Source: Vandammella animalimorsus | GTDB lineage: Bacteria > Pseudomonadota > Gammaproteobacteria > Burkholderiales > Burkholderiaceae_C | Reading direction: 5' to 3' | Assembly: GCF_002285265.1 (NCBI RefSeq) | Contig: NZ_NSJB01000002.1 | Coordinates: 310,001-374,000 of the forward strand | Length of the DNA stretch: 64,000 bases | Part shown: positions 11,624 to 20,583 of the stretch, piece after piece | How the letters are laid out: each line of letters opens with the position of its first letter | Position numbering within the stretch: the first letter of the stretch is position 1 | Program-made: the position numbers and the translations under genes | Notes under the pieces: model-generated | The model's input: only the letters and a program-made list of their open reading frames with translations | The model's database searches: none | What the model was told of the DNA's origin: nothing

Positions 11624-12838
11624 ATGCCTGCAAGCCTTCCCCCAGCTGCGTTGCCCCTGGCAGGGGTTCAGGTACTTGACCTGTCCCGCGTACTGGCTGG
11701 GCCCATGTGCGCCATGGCCCTGGCCGATCTGGGGGCAGACGTGATCAAGGTCGAGCATCCGGCGCGAGGCGACGACACCCGCGATTGGGGCGTGCGCATC
11801 GGCACGCACAACACCTCTTACTTCAACAGCTTCAACCGCAACAAACGCTCCATCACCCTGAATCTGCAAAGCCCGCAAGGTTCGCAGATCGCCAGGGATC
11901 TGGCTGCGCGTTGTGACGTCGTGATCCAGAACTTCAAGGTCGGTGGCGCCGAAAAGCTGGGCCTGGGCTACGAGCAGCTCAAGGCCCTGAATCCACGGCT
12001 GGTGTACTGCTCCATCTCGGGCTATGCGCGCTTCACGCCCGATGCCCAGCGACCCGGCTACGACCTGGTGGTCCAGGGTGAGGCTGGGGTCATGGCCACC
12101 AATGGTGAACATGGCCAGGGCCCGTTGAAATTCGGTGTGGCGGCCGTGGACATGTTCACGGGCATGTATTGCGCGCAAACCATTTTGGCGGCCTTGTACG
12201 CCCGCCAATCCAGCGGTCAGGGGCGTCACGTGCAAATGGCGCTGTACGACTGCGGCCTGATGATCACCTCCTACTACGGCATGGAGGCCTTGCTCAAGGG
12301 CGGTGACCCGCCAAAGTTCGGCAACTCCCATCCTTCCATCGTGCCCTACGGAGTGTTCGAAGCCGCCGATGGCCCATTGGTCATCACCGTGGGCAACAAC
12401 GGGCAATTCCAACGCTTTTGCCAGGATGTGATCCAGCGCCCCGAATGGGCCAGCGATGCCCGCTTTGCCACCAATACGGGCCGCTCAGCCCATCGCGAAC
12501 TACTGCTGCCACAAATCTGCCAGACATTGCGCAGCTTCACGCGCGCCGAATTGCTGCAGCGGCTGACACGGGCCGAGATCCCGTGTGGCGAGGTGCTGGG
12601 CATGCTGCAAGCGCTGCAGTCCGAACGCACGGCCCAAGCCGGTCTTCTGCACCACTACGAAGACCCCGAAGCCGGCATGCAGGCCGTGCTGGCGCCGCCC
12701 TATGCCATGGACGGTCAGCGCGCACCTGTGCGCCACCCACCCCCGCACCTTGGCGAGCACACCGACAGCGTGCTGCAGGAGTTGCTCAAGCTGGACGCAT
12801 CGGCCATGGCCGCACTGCGGGAAAACGGTGTCGTTTGA
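11624..12838 (+). CDS. CaiB/BaiF-type (family III) CoA-transferase
   Basis: This 404-residue protein transfers CoA between carboxylic acids. The N-terminal 'VQVLDLSRVLAGPMCAMALADLGADVIKVEHP' block (seen in pieces), 'RNKRSITLNL' and 'GYDLVVQGEAGVMATNG' (with the candidate catalytic Asp) are the family III signature. 'PYGVFEAADGPLVITVGNN' follows in the second half. The ATG at 11624 is chosen because GGAGA lies 8 bases upstream and the conserved core begins soon after; an ATG at 11561 adds an unconserved Arg-rich stretch. It sits between a divergent LysR gene and a Bug-type binding protein 30 bases downstream, suggesting uptake and CoA activation of an organic acid. Which acid is unknown. Confidence 0.93.
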   Translation: MPASLPPAALPLAGVQVLDLSRVLAGPMCAMALADLGADVIKVEHPARGDDTRDWGVRIGTHNTSYFNSFNRNKRSITLNLQSPQGSQIARDLAARCDVVIQNFKVGGAEKLGLGYEQLKALNPRLVYCSISGYARFTPDAQRPGYDLVVQGEAGVMATNGEHGQGPLKFGVAAVDMFTGMYCAQTILAALYARQSSGQGRHVQMALYDCGLMITSYYGMEALLKGGDPPKFGNSHPSIVPYGVFEAADGPLVITVGNNGQFQRFCQDVIQRPEWASDARFATNTGRSAHRELLLPQICQTLRSFTRAELLQRLTRAEIPCGEVLGMLQALQSERTAQAGLLHHYEDPEAGMQAVLAPPYAMDGQRAPVRHPPPHLGEHTDSVLQELLKLDASAMAALRENGVV

Positions 12839-12868
12839 CACCCATATTGACCAACAAGGAGACATCGC

Positions 12869-13867
12869 ATGCACCCCTCATCCATTCGTCGCCGCCAATT
12901 GCTGGCCTGGGGCGCCATCGCCCCAATGTTCGGCTGGGCCCATGGCAGCCTGGCGCAAACGGCCTGGCCTAGCAAGATCATCAAGATCATCGTGGCCTTC
13001 CCTGCCGGCGGCCCAACCGACACGGTGGCCCGCATCATGGCGCACAAGCTGGGCGAGCGCCTGGGCCAACAGATCATCATCGAAAACAAGCCCGGCGCGT
13101 CGGGCTCGATCGGCACCACCGCACTCATCAAAAGCCCGGCCGATGGCCACCACCTGTCCATGTTCGGCATGCCTGCATTGCTGGCCCCGCTGATGTACAA
13201 GAACGACGCATACGATGTGGCGCGGGACTGTGCTGCCGTGGCCGCCATCTACGACCTGCCCATGGCCATCATCATCAACCCGGCAGTCATTGAGGGCGTG
13301 GACGATCTGCCCGGGCTGATCCGCTTCATCAAGGCCAGCAAGCAGCCGCTGAGCTTCACCAGCGCAGGCACAGGCAGCTTTGGGCACCTGGCCATGGAGC
13401 AGCTCAAAGGCATGGGCCAATTCGAGCTGATGCACGTGCCCTACCGCGGCAGCGCTCCGGCCGTGGCCGACTTGCTGGGCGGCCAGGTCGGGATCATGTT
13501 TGCAGATGTGGTTGCCGCCCTGCAATACATCCGCAACGGCAAGCTCAAGGCCATCGCCCTGAGCTCTCCCAATGCCAAGGCGCTGCTGCCAGGCACGAGC
13601 ACCATCTCCGAGCAGGGCTTCCCTGGATTCGACTTCGACTCCTGGGGCGGCCTGATTGCCCCCTTGGGCACCCCCCAGGCCATCATCGACCGGATTGCCA
13701 ACGAAACCAGTCAGATCGTGCGCCAGGACGAAGAGCTGCGGCAAAAGCTGCTGTCCGTGGGCGCCATCGCCTCCTTTCAAGACGGCAAACAGATGCACGA
13801 GCGCCTGAAAAAAGACTTCGCCCGCTGGAGCGCCATCGTCAAGCAAAAAGGCATCAGCGCTGCTTGA
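12869..13867 (+). CDS. Bug-family tripartite tricarboxylate-type substrate-binding protein
   Basis: This 332-residue periplasmic binding protein has an N-terminal signal ('RRRQLLAWG', Tat-like, then a hydrophobic core and an Ala-Gln cleavage region around residue 30). Bug hallmarks are 'IKIIVAFPAGGPTDTVARI', 'IENKPGASGSIGT', 'PYRGSAPAVADLLGGQVGIMF' and 'GKLKAIAL'. Bug proteins bind small carboxylates or related compounds. No TctA/TctB membrane genes are adjacent, which is common for Burkholderiales Bug genes. It probably supplies the ligand processed by the upstream CoA-transferase or delivers it to a distant transporter. Confidence 0.93.
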   Translation: MHPSSIRRRQLLAWGAIAPMFGWAHGSLAQTAWPSKIIKIIVAFPAGGPTDTVARIMAHKLGERLGQQIIIENKPGASGSIGTTALIKSPADGHHLSMFGMPALLAPLMYKNDAYDVARDCAAVAAIYDLPMAIIINPAVIEGVDDLPGLIRFIKASKQPLSFTSAGTGSFGHLAMEQLKGMGQFELMHVPYRGSAPAVADLLGGQVGIMFADVVAALQYIRNGKLKAIALSSPNAKALLPGTSTISEQGFPGFDFDSWGGLIAPLGTPQAIIDRIANETSQIVRQDEELRQKLLSVGAIASFQDGKQMHERLKKDFARWSAIVKQKGISAA

Positions 13868-14080
13868 GTGTGAACAGGCTCCGAGAGCTTCATCCGCCCT
13901 CTTGCAACCCAGTCAAGACTGGACTGGGGCCGCCGCCCAGGCTGACGAACACAGTGGCGCGCGCTTGCCGCAAGAAAGGATTCGCCCATGGGCGATTGCG
14001 CCCAGTGGCTGGACGTCGCCACCCAGGCCAGCGGCCGGGCAAGGGCTGACGACGCCCCACGCCTGGCACCGCCTGTGCGC

Positions 14081-15325
14081 TCACTGCTTGAGCAATGGGC
14101 ACTGCGAGTCGGCCAGCGGCAAAAAGGCCTTGTCGCCGGGGATGGTGGCCAGCAGCTTGTAGTAGTCCCACGGCGCCTTGGATTCGTTGGGCTTCTTGAC
14201 CTCGAACAAATACATATCGTGCACCATGCGGCCATCGGCGCGGATCTGACCGTTGCTGGCGAAGAAGTCGTTGATGGGCGTGGCTTTCATGCGCTGCATC
14301 ACGGCCTGGGCCTGGTCCGTGCCCGTGGCCTCAACGGCCTTGAGGTAGTGCATCAGCGATGAGTACACGCCGGCCTGGCTCATGTTGGGCATGCGCTTGA
14401 CGCGCTCGAAAAAGCGCTGTGACCAGGCCCGCGTGGCATCGTTCATGTCCCAATAAAAGCCTTCGGTGAGCACCAGGCCCTGGGCCTGCTCAAGGCCCAG
14501 GGCATGCACATCGTTGATGAACAGCAGCAGGCTGGCCATGGTGATGCGGCCGTCTTGCGTCAGGCCAAATTCGGCTGCCGATTTGATGGCATTGACGGTG
14601 TCGGCCCCGGCGTTGGCCAGGCCCACGACATTGGCGCCGCTGGCCTGCGCCTGCAGCAGGTAGGAGGCAAAGTCGCTGGTGGCCAGCGGGTGCCGCGCCG
14701 CGCCCAGCACCTGCCCGCCATGGGCCTTGACCACTTTGGCGGCGGAGGCCTCCAGGCTGTGGCCGAAGGTGTAATCGGAAGAGAGGAAAAACCAGCGGCT
14801 GTCGCCGCGCCGCGTCAGCGCCTGGGCCGTGGCATTGGCCACGGCATAGGTGTCGTAGGCGTAGTGCACCGAGGTGGGCGCGCACAGGTCGTTGCTCAGG
14901 CGCTCGGAGCCCGGGCCGGAGAACAGCGTGATGCGGTTTTTCTGCCGCGCCACCTCCAGCACGGCAATGGCCGGGGCCGAGCCGGTCACGTCGGCCATCA
15001 TGTCGAGCTGGTGCTGATCGAACCATTCGCGCGCCTTGTTGGCGGCGATGTCGGCCTTGTTCTGGTGATCGGCAAAGAGCAGCTCGATCTTCTTGCCGCG
15101 CACCTGGCCGCCAAAGTCCTCAATGGCCATTTGCGCGGCCACGACGCTGCCGCGCCCGGTGATGTCGGAGAACAGACCGCTCATGTCCGTCAACAGACCG
15201 ATGCGCACCACGTCATCGGAAATTTGCGCGGCCGCGCCGTGCGCCACCAGGGCCAGCGCAGCAGCCAGGCCGGCGGCGGCCCGGCGGGCCCTGGGGATGA
15301 GAAAACAGTTGTTGGGCAATGGCAT
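14081..15325 (-). CDS. Orphan ABC-type branched-chain amino-acid/amide substrate-binding protein
   Basis: This 414-residue periplasmic protein has a signal peptide ending near 'AHGAAAQ' (about residue 33). The type I fold of the LivJ/LivK group shows as 'VRIGLLTDMSGLFSDITG', 'IEDFGGQVRGKKIELLFADHQNK' (in pieces), 'FFLSSDYTFGHSLE' and 'GQIRADGRMVHDMYLFEVK'. The group binds branched-chain amino acids, amides, urea or aromatic acids. A good Shine-Dalgarno (CAGGAG) precedes the ATG at 15325. No permease or ATPase gene is adjacent, so its partner transporter must lie elsewhere or be shared. Confidence 0.92.
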   Translation of the reverse strand: MPLPNNCFLIPRARRAAAGLAAALALVAHGAAAQISDDVVRIGLLTDMSGLFSDITGRGSVVAAQMAIEDFGGQVRGKKIELLFADHQNKADIAANKAREWFDQHQLDMMADVTGSAPAIAVLEVARQKNRITLFSGPGSERLSNDLCAPTSVHYAYDTYAVANATAQALTRRGDSRWFFLSSDYTFGHSLEASAAKVVKAHGGQVLGAARHPLATSDFASYLLQAQASGANVVGLANAGADTVNAIKSAAEFGLTQDGRITMASLLLFINDVHALGLEQAQGLVLTEGFYWDMNDATRAWSQRFFERVKRMPNMSQAGVYSSLMHYLKAVEATGTDQAQAVMQRMKATPINDFFASNGQIRADGRMVHDMYLFEVKKPNESKAPWDYYKLLATIPGDKAFLPLADSQCPLLKQ

Positions 15326-15511
15326 GGCGCTCTCCTGTGTTGTGCGTGACGATCAACCCACAAAACCCTCTGCGGCGGCATGCCTGCATGCCCGGGCCGC
15401 AAGGGCCTTTTGGAGCATGCCAGAGCAGCGCCTTGCGCGCTGCCCCCATGCGACACGGCCTGGTCTGCGCGCAAGGCAGCGGGCCAGGCCGTGTGCTCTC
15501 TTTGTGCGCTC

Positions 15512-15865
15512 TTACTGCACGATGCGTAGCGCGCGCACGTCGATTTCCGGCGCCTGCAGGGTGTCTTTCTCGACCTCGCCGATGATTTCCACGACGGTGC
15601 CGGCATCGAAGGGCGTGGCCGGCAGCAGGTGCTGGTCGATCTCCACCCGGATTTCGGCCTTGCCGTCGGAGAAGATGTATTCGTCGCCTTTGACCTGGCG
15701 CACGATCTTGCCGCGCAGCGTGACGTGCTGATCGTCCACGGGCTTGTCCAGGATGGCCTGCACGCTGGTGGCGGCGGGCTGCGCGCCGGGGCCGGCGTAT
15801 TGGGCCAGGGCCGGGGCGGCCAGCACGGCGGCGGTGAGCATCAGGGCGGCGGTGATTTTTTTCAT
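15512..15865 (-). CDS. Periplasmic OB-fold (BOF, YgiW/YdeI-type) protein
   Basis: This 117-residue secreted protein has a signal peptide cleaved near 'APALAQ' (about residue 22). It has one small OB-fold domain: 'AILDKPVDDQHVTLRGKIV', 'DEYIFSDGKAEIRVEID', 'VVEIIGEVEKD' and the end 'PEIDVRALRIVQ'. YgiW/YdeI-type proteins are linked to stress tolerance in enterobacteria and are thought to bind small cationic molecules. The start at 15865 ('MKKITAAL') is preferred to the in-frame ATG at 15883 because it begins directly at a standard signal peptide and has AGGG upstream. Confidence 0.88.
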   Translation of the reverse strand: MKKITAALMLTAAVLAAPALAQYAGPGAQPAATSVQAILDKPVDDQHVTLRGKIVRQVKGDEYIFSDGKAEIRVEIDQHLLPATPFDAGTVVEIIGEVEKDTLQAPEIDVRALRIVQ

Positions 15866-16019
15866 GAGAGGGTTCCCTTTCATTCAAGCTGGGGTGGCTG
15901 CAAGTTCAGCCCAAGGGCATGGCTTTGCCATGGGCTTGGCTGCAGATTAGCCAGCGCGGCTTAAATGCGGGATGAATCAGCGGGCCGCCAGCCGCGCCAA
16001 TCGCCAACCACCAGCCGCT

Positions 16020-17237
16020 TCAAGGCTGGCGCGGCCTGACTTGTGCGGCGGCCTGTTTGGCGCGCTGGCGGGCCGTGTCCAGATCGTCGTGCCAGGCCAG
16101 GGCCACGCCCATGCGGCGCTTGGCAAAGCCCTCGGGCTTGCCGAACAGGCGCAGGCTGGTTTGCGGCACGGCCAGGGCCTGGGCCACGCCGTCGAAGACC
16201 AGGCCGGCGGCGTCCACGCCGCCGTAGATCACGGCGCTGGCGCCGGGCGATTGCAGCGCCGTGTCCACCGGCAGGCCGAGGATGGCCCTCGCGTGCAGCT
16301 CGAACTCGCTTTGGCGCTGCGTGGCCATGGTGACCATGCCGGTGTCGTGCGGCCTGGGGCTGACTTCGCTGAACCAGACCTGCTCGCCCTTGACGAACAG
16401 CTCAACGCCAAACAGGCCCAGCCCGCCCAGCTCGTCGGTGATGGTCTTGGCGATGTGCCGCGCCTGCTCGCGCGCGGCGGCCTGCATGGGCTGCGGTTGC
16501 CAGCTTTCGACGTAGTCGCCGTTGCGCTGGATGTGGCCTATGGGTTCGCAAAAGTGCGTTTGCACCTGGCCGTCGCGGCCTTGTGCGCGCACGGTCAGCT
16601 GGGTGATTTCGTAGTCGAAGTCGATGAAGCCTTCGACGATGACGCGGCCGTGGCCCACGCGCGCGCCGGTCATGGCGCAGTCCCAGGCGGCGGCCACATC
16701 CTGCGGGCCGTCGATTTTGCTCTGGCCCTTGCCGGAGCTACTCATGACGGGCTTGACGATGCAGGGGTAGCCGATGGGCGGCTGGCCGTCTGCGCCGTCG
16801 ATGGCGGCCTGCAGCGCCGGCAGCGAATCGCAGAAGCGGTAGGCGCTGGTGGGCAGGCCCAGGGTTTCGGCGGCCAGGCGGCGGATGCCCTCGCGGTCCA
16901 TGGTCAGGCGCGCGGCGCGCGCCGTGGGGATGACGCGCACCAGGCCTTGGGCCTCCAGGCGTTCGAGCTCGGCGGTGGCGATGGCTTCGATCTCGGGCAC
17001 GACCAGCTGGGGCTTTTGCGCCTCGATCAGCGCGCGCAGCGCGGCCGCGTCGCTCATGGCGATGGTGTGCGCGTGGTGCGCCACCTGCTGCGCGGGCGCG
17101 CCGTCGTAGCGGTCCACGGCGATGGTTTCGACGCCCAGGCGCTGCAGCTCGATGACGACTTCCTTGCCCAGCTCGCCGCTGCCCAGCAGCATGACGCGGG
17201 TGGCATGCGGGGTGTTGGGGGTGCCCAGTGTGTCCAT
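16020..17237 (-). CDS. purT: Formate-dependent phosphoribosylglycinamide formyltransferase
   Basis: This 405-residue ATP-grasp enzyme makes formyl-GAR from GAR, formate and ATP in purine synthesis, as an alternative to PurN. '[24 protein letters not shown]' (seen in pieces) starts the N-terminal domain and '[10 protein letters not shown]' ends its core. The ATP-grasp glycine-rich loop is '[11 protein letters not shown]', and metal/ATP ligands lie in '[30 protein letters not shown]' (in pieces). It is apparently monocistronic. Confidence 0.97.
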   Translation of the reverse strand: MDTLGTPNTPHATRVMLLGSGELGKEVVIELQRLGVETIAVDRYDGAPAQQVAHHAHTIAMSDAAALRALIEAQKPQLVVPEIEAIATAELERLEAQGLVRVIPTARAARLTMDREGIRRLAAETLGLPTSAYRFCDSLPALQAAIDGADGQPPIGYPCIVKPVMSSSGKGQSKIDGPQDVAAAWDCAMTGARVGHGRVIVEGFIDFDYEITQLTVRAQGRDGQVQTHFCEPIGHIQRNGDYVESWQPQPMQAAAREQARHIAKTITDELGGLGLFGVELFVKGEQVWFSEVSPRPHDTGMVTMATQRQSEFELHARAILGLPVDTALQSPGASAVIYGGVDAAGLVFDGVAQALAVPQTSLRLFGKPEGFAKRRMGVALAWHDDLDTARQRAKQAAAQVRPRQP

Positions 17238-17316
17238 GGCGGGTGTCCTTGTCGTGAGGCGGCGCGCGCGCAGCCCGTGTGCCGTGGCTGCGCGCGCGGG
17301 GTGTGATGGGTGGTTC

Positions 17317-18318
17317 TTAGCCGCGCGGCGCAGTGGATGCGGCAGGCGGGGCGGCGGGCGCAGCAGCGGCTGCCTCGGCAGCGTCCAGCTTCAGGCCCTT
17401 GGGCAGCGGAAAGCGCATGGTCTCCTGCACGCCGTCCATCTTGCGCACGGCGATGATGCCCAGCTGGCGCAGGCGCTCGATCACGCCCTGCACCAGCAGC
17501 TCGGGCGCGGAGGCGCCGGCCGTCAGGCCCACGGTGTGCTTGCCCTGCAGCCATTCGGGGCGGATTTCGCTGGCGTCATCGACCATGTAGCCGGGCGTGC
17601 CGAGCTTTTCGGCCAGATCGCGCAGGCGGTTGCTGTTGGAGCTGGTGGGGCTGCCCACGACGATGAGCACGTCCACCTGGCGGCTGAGCTGCTTGACCGC
17701 GTCCTGGCGGTTCTGCGTGGCATAGCAGATGTCCTGCTGCTTGGGCTGGCGGATCTGCGGAAAGCGCGCCTTGACGGCGGCGGTGATCTCGGCGGCGTCG
17801 TCCACCGACAGCGTGGTCTGCGTCACCACGGCCAGGCGCTCGGTCTGCGCTGGCTGCACGCGCGCCACGTCGGCCACGTCCTCGACCAGGTGGATGCCCT
17901 CGCTGAGCTGGCCCATGGTGCCCTCGACCTCGGGGTGGCCCTTGTGGCCGATCATGATGAATTCGTAGCCCTCCTTGGCCAGCTTGGCAACCTCAACGTG
18001 CACCTTGGTCACCAGCGGGCAGGTGGCGTCGAAGACCTGAAAGCCCCTCTCGCGCGCCTCGTTCTGCACGGCCTTGCTCACGCCATGGGCGCTGAACACC
18101 AGCGTCGCGCCCGGCGGCACCTCGGCCAGGTCCTCAATGAAGATCGCGCCCTTCTGGCGCAGCGTGTTGACCACGTGCGTGTTGTGCACGATCTCGTGGC
18201 GCACGTAGATGGGCGCGCCAAACTTCTGCAGGGCCCGCTCGACGATGTCGATGGCGCGGTCCACGCCGGCGCAAAAGCCGCGCGGCTCGGCCAGCACGAT
18301 GCTGCGCTGCTCGCCCAT
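17317..18318 (-). CDS. ispH: 4-hydroxy-3-methylbut-2-enyl diphosphate reductase
   Basis: This 333-residue iron-sulfur enzyme performs the last step of the MEP isoprenoid pathway, giving IPP and DMAPP. The three cluster cysteines appear in '[13 protein letters not shown]' (Cys16), '[12 protein letters not shown]' and the third conserved position near '[22 protein letters not shown]'. '[10 protein letters not shown]' and 'FSAHGVS' are also typical. The C-terminal tail after about residue 315 is Ala/Pro-rich and unconserved. The start lies one base after the fkpB stop, so translation is coupled; the fkpB-ispH pairing is conserved in proteobacteria. Confidence 0.97.
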   Translation of the reverse strand: MGEQRSIVLAEPRGFCAGVDRAIDIVERALQKFGAPIYVRHEIVHNTHVVNTLRQKGAIFIEDLAEVPPGATLVFSAHGVSKAVQNEARERGFQVFDATCPLVTKVHVEVAKLAKEGYEFIMIGHKGHPEVEGTMGQLSEGIHLVEDVADVARVQPAQTERLAVVTQTTLSVDDAAEITAAVKARFPQIRQPKQQDICYATQNRQDAVKQLSRQVDVLIVVGSPTSSNSNRLRDLAEKLGTPGYMVDDASEIRPEWLQGKHTVGLTAGASAPELLVQGVIERLRQLGIIAVRKMDGVQETMRFPLPKGLKLDAAEAAAAAPAAPPAASTAPRG

Positions 18319-18319
18319 G

Positions 18320-18796
18320 TCACAGCACCCCGATCAAGAGCACCTCGAAGGTCACGGGCTGGCCGGCCAGGGGGTGGTTGAAGTCAAACAGCACGGCGCC
18401 GTCCTCGCGCACCTGCAGCACCGTGCCGGCGTAGCTGCCCAGGCCGCTGGGGGTGGGGAACTGCACCACATCGCCCAGGCGGTAGTCCTCGTCTGGGTCG
18501 CCCAACTCTTCGAGCAGCTTGCGCGCCACCCATTGCTGCATCTGCGGGTTCTTCTCGCCAAAGGCCTCGCCGGCGGGCAGCTCGTAGGTGGCGCGCTCGC
18601 CCTCGTGCATGCCCAGCAGGCGCGTCTCCAGCGCCGGCGACAGCTCGCCAGAGCCCAGGGTCAGCGTCGAGGGCTGGCCGTCAAAGGTGTTGATGATGTC
18701 GCCCTGCGGCCCGGCCAGGCGGTAGTGCAGGGTCAGAAAGGCGCCGGGCCGCACCTGGGGCGCGGCCGCATTGGAAGAAGGGGTAGAGGCCGGCAT
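18320..18796 (-). CDS. fkpB: FKBP-type peptidyl-prolyl isomerase (SlpA/FkpB)
   Basis: This 158-residue cytosolic isomerase of the SlyD/SlpA type catalyses cis-trans isomerisation of prolyl bonds. '[12 protein letters not shown]', '[23 protein letters not shown]' (in pieces), '[22 protein letters not shown]' and '[19 protein letters not shown]' give the FKBP core with an inserted-flap domain between. It lacks the His/Cys-rich tail of SlyD. The ATG at 18796 is chosen because upstream codons run through the inverted-repeat element at 18841-18949. The gene is followed one base later by ispH. Confidence 0.92.
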   Translation of the reverse strand: MPASTPSSNAAAPQVRPGAFLTLHYRLAGPQGDIINTFDGQPSTLTLGSGELSPALETRLLGMHEGERATYELPAGEAFGEKNPQMQQWVARKLLEELGDPDEDYRLGDVVQFPTPSGLGSYAGTVLQVREDGAVLFDFNHPLAGQPVTFEVLLIGVL

Positions 18797-18840
18797 GGCT
18801 GGCAGTCGTCGATGGGCTTTGAATACACTCGGGGCGATTC

Positions 18841-18949
18841 TAGAGCGTGTGATGCACTTTTCGCCCCCCGCGAGAGCACCCCGGCGTGTGCAGTGCAAGG
18901 CGCCGTTGCCGCCGCAGCGCGGGGGGCGAAAAGTGCATAACACGCTCTA
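18841..18949. mobile_element. Short terminal-inverted-repeat element (MITE-like) between fkpB and radC
   Basis: Two 32-base arms (18841-18872 and 18918-18949) are inverted copies with a single mismatch, around a 45-base GC-rich centre. Both ends read TAGAGCGTG/CACGCTCTA, so the element can be read as GAGCG...CGCTC flanked by TA on each side, the target signature of IS630/Tc1-mariner-type elements. It contains no gene and fills the shared promoter region of fkpB and radC. Transcribed, it would form a very stable hairpin. MITE status is inferred from structure; only one clear copy is in this window. Confidence 0.65.
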
Positions 18950-18960
18950 TTACCCGAGCC

Positions 18961-19656
18961 ATGCCCATGTCCTTCAAAGATGTACCGCCCGAGGCCCGCC
19001 CGCGCGAGAAACTGCTGGCGCGGGGCGCGGCCGCGCTGTCGGACACCGAGCTGCTGGCCATCGTGCTGCGCACCGGCACGGCCGGGCGCGGCGTGCTGGC
19101 GCTGGCCGGCGACCTGCTGCAACTGCCGCAGGCCACAGGCATCGGCGGCCTGGCCGGCCTGCTGCAGGCGCGGCGCGAAGACCTGCAGCGCATCAAAGGC
19201 CTGGGCCCGGCCAAGCAGGCCGAGTTGCTGGCCATCATGGAGCTGGCGCGGCGCGCGCTGGCGCAGCAGCTGGCGCTGGGCGATGCGCTGCAAGCGCCCG
19301 CCGCCGTGCGCCAGTACCTGCAAGCGCAGCTGGCGCACCGGCCCCAGGAAGTCTTTGCCGTGCTGTTTCTCGACAGCCAGTTGCGGCTGATCGCTTTTGA
19401 GGAGCTGTTCCAAGGCACGCTGACCGCCGCCAGCGTCTTCCCGCGCGAGATCGCACGGCGCGCGCTGCTGTGCAATGCGCACAGCCTGATCCTGGCGCAC
19501 AACCACCCCAGCGGCACGCCCACGCCCTCGGCCGCCGACATCGAGAGCACGCGGCGCGTGCGCGAGGCGCTGGCGCTGTTGGACTTGCAGCTGCTGGACC
19601 ACATCATCGTCGCGCAGGGCCAGAGCCTGTCGCTGGCCGAACAGGGGCTGCTGTGA
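18961..19656 (+). CDS. radC: RadC-family JAB1/MPN-domain protein
   Basis: This 231-residue protein has an N-terminal helix-hairpin-helix region ('DLQRIKGLGPAKQAELLAIMEL', in pieces) and a C-terminal JAB/MPN metal-binding domain with 'LILAHNHPSGTPTPSAADI' (HxHxxG/S...D). The 'PREKLLARGAAALSDTELLAIVLRTGT' opening (in pieces) is typical. Despite the name, a direct repair role is not established for the family; JAB folds are often metal-dependent peptidases or isopeptidases. Start at ATG 18961, with another ATG two codons later. Its TGA overlaps the GTG start of the Smr gene. Confidence 0.92.
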   Translation: MPMSFKDVPPEARPREKLLARGAAALSDTELLAIVLRTGTAGRGVLALAGDLLQLPQATGIGGLAGLLQARREDLQRIKGLGPAKQAELLAIMELARRALAQQLALGDALQAPAAVRQYLQAQLAHRPQEVFAVLFLDSQLRLIAFEELFQGTLTAASVFPREIARRALLCNAHSLILAHNHPSGTPTPSAADIESTRRVREALALLDLQLLDHIIVAQGQSLSLAEQGLL

Positions 19657-20399
19657 GCGCCCAAGGCAAAAAGCCCGGCGCGGCATCGGCAACGCAAGCA
19701 GCCCAGCAAGCGCCGCAGGCCGCGCCCAAGCCTGCGCGGGGCGCGGCGTTGAGCGTGCATGCGCTTTCCGATCTGCGCCAGATCTCGGCCCTGCTGCGCC
19801 TGCAGCGCGAGGCCGCGCAACAGCAGGCGCTGCGCGAGCAGCAGCGCCGCGAAGCCGCCGAGCGCGAGCGCGACCTGTTTCGCCACAGCGTGGGCGCGGT
19901 GCAGCCGCTCAAGCACGCGCCGCGCGTGCACCAGGCGCCGCCGCCTGCGCCGCCGCTGCCGTTGCAGCTGCAGCGCGACGAACAGCGCGCGCTGCTCGAA
20001 TCGCTCAGCGATGAGTTCGACGTTGCCTCACTGCTGGACACCGACGAGGCGCTGAGCTATCGCCAGCCCGGCGTGGCCCCCGAGGTGGCGCGCAAGCTGC
20101 GCCTGGGGCACTGGAGCATCCAGGCCACGCTGGATTTGCACGGCCTGCGCCTGGACGAGGCGCGCGAGGCGCTGGGCCAGTTCATCCGCCAGGCGCACCG
20201 CCAAGGCCTGCGCTGCGTGCGCGTGGTGCATGGCAAGGGCCACGGCTCGCCCGGGCGCATCCCCGTGCTCAAGAGCCGCGTGCAGCGCTGGCTGGTGCAG
20301 AAAAGCGAGGTCATGGCCTTCGTGCAGGCCCGCGCCAGCGAAGGCGGCGCCGGCGCCGTGGTGGTGGTGCTCGACCGCGCGCGGCGCAGCCCCTGCTGA
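19653..20399 (+). CDS. Smr-domain protein (putative endonuclease)
   Basis: This 248-residue protein has an Ala/Gln/Arg-rich N-terminal half with likely coiled-coil ('LRLQREAAQQQALREQQRREAAERERD', in pieces) and a C-terminal Smr domain. The Smr domain shows 'ATLDLHGLRLDEAREAL' and 'RVVHGKGHGSPGRIPVLK', the LDLHG and HGKG motifs of Smr nucleases. It resembles the stand-alone SmrA/SmrB (YdaL/YfcN) group rather than MutS2. The start is a GTG whose GTGA overlaps the radC stop, so the two are translationally coupled. Nucleic-acid cleavage is inferred from the domain. Confidence 0.88.
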   Translation: MSAQGKKPGAASATQAAQQAPQAAPKPARGAALSVHALSDLRQISALLRLQREAAQQQALREQQRREAAERERDLFRHSVGAVQPLKHAPRVHQAPPPAPPLPLQLQRDEQRALLESLSDEFDVASLLDTDEALSYRQPGVAPEVARKLRLGHWSIQATLDLHGLRLDEAREALGQFIRQAHRQGLRCVRVVHGKGHGSPGRIPVLKSRVQRWLVQKSEVMAFVQARASEGGAGAVVVVLDRARRSPC

Positions 20400-20583
20400 T
20401 GCACTGACAGCGCCTTCCCCAGGGAAGGGCTGCACGCACCCAGCCGCCGGGGCTGGCGCTGCGATGGGCGCAGGCTTTTCAAGGGATTTCCCCAGGTCAC
20501 AAAGCCTGGGCAGCGCCTGCTGATCGGGCACCATTCGCGCCTGTCCACACCATTGACCACACCACTGACGCAAGGAGATTGTC

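Noticed and set aside
13868-14080. A gene between the Bug gene and the orphan binding protein
   Set aside because: Only short overlapping frames on both strands without motifs; the palindrome TCGCCCATGGGCGA near 13981 has no clear role.
18841-18949. A terminator for radC-side or fkpB-side genes
   Set aside because: It lies upstream of both divergent genes, has no T-run after the stem, and has TA-flanked symmetrical ends that fit a MITE better.
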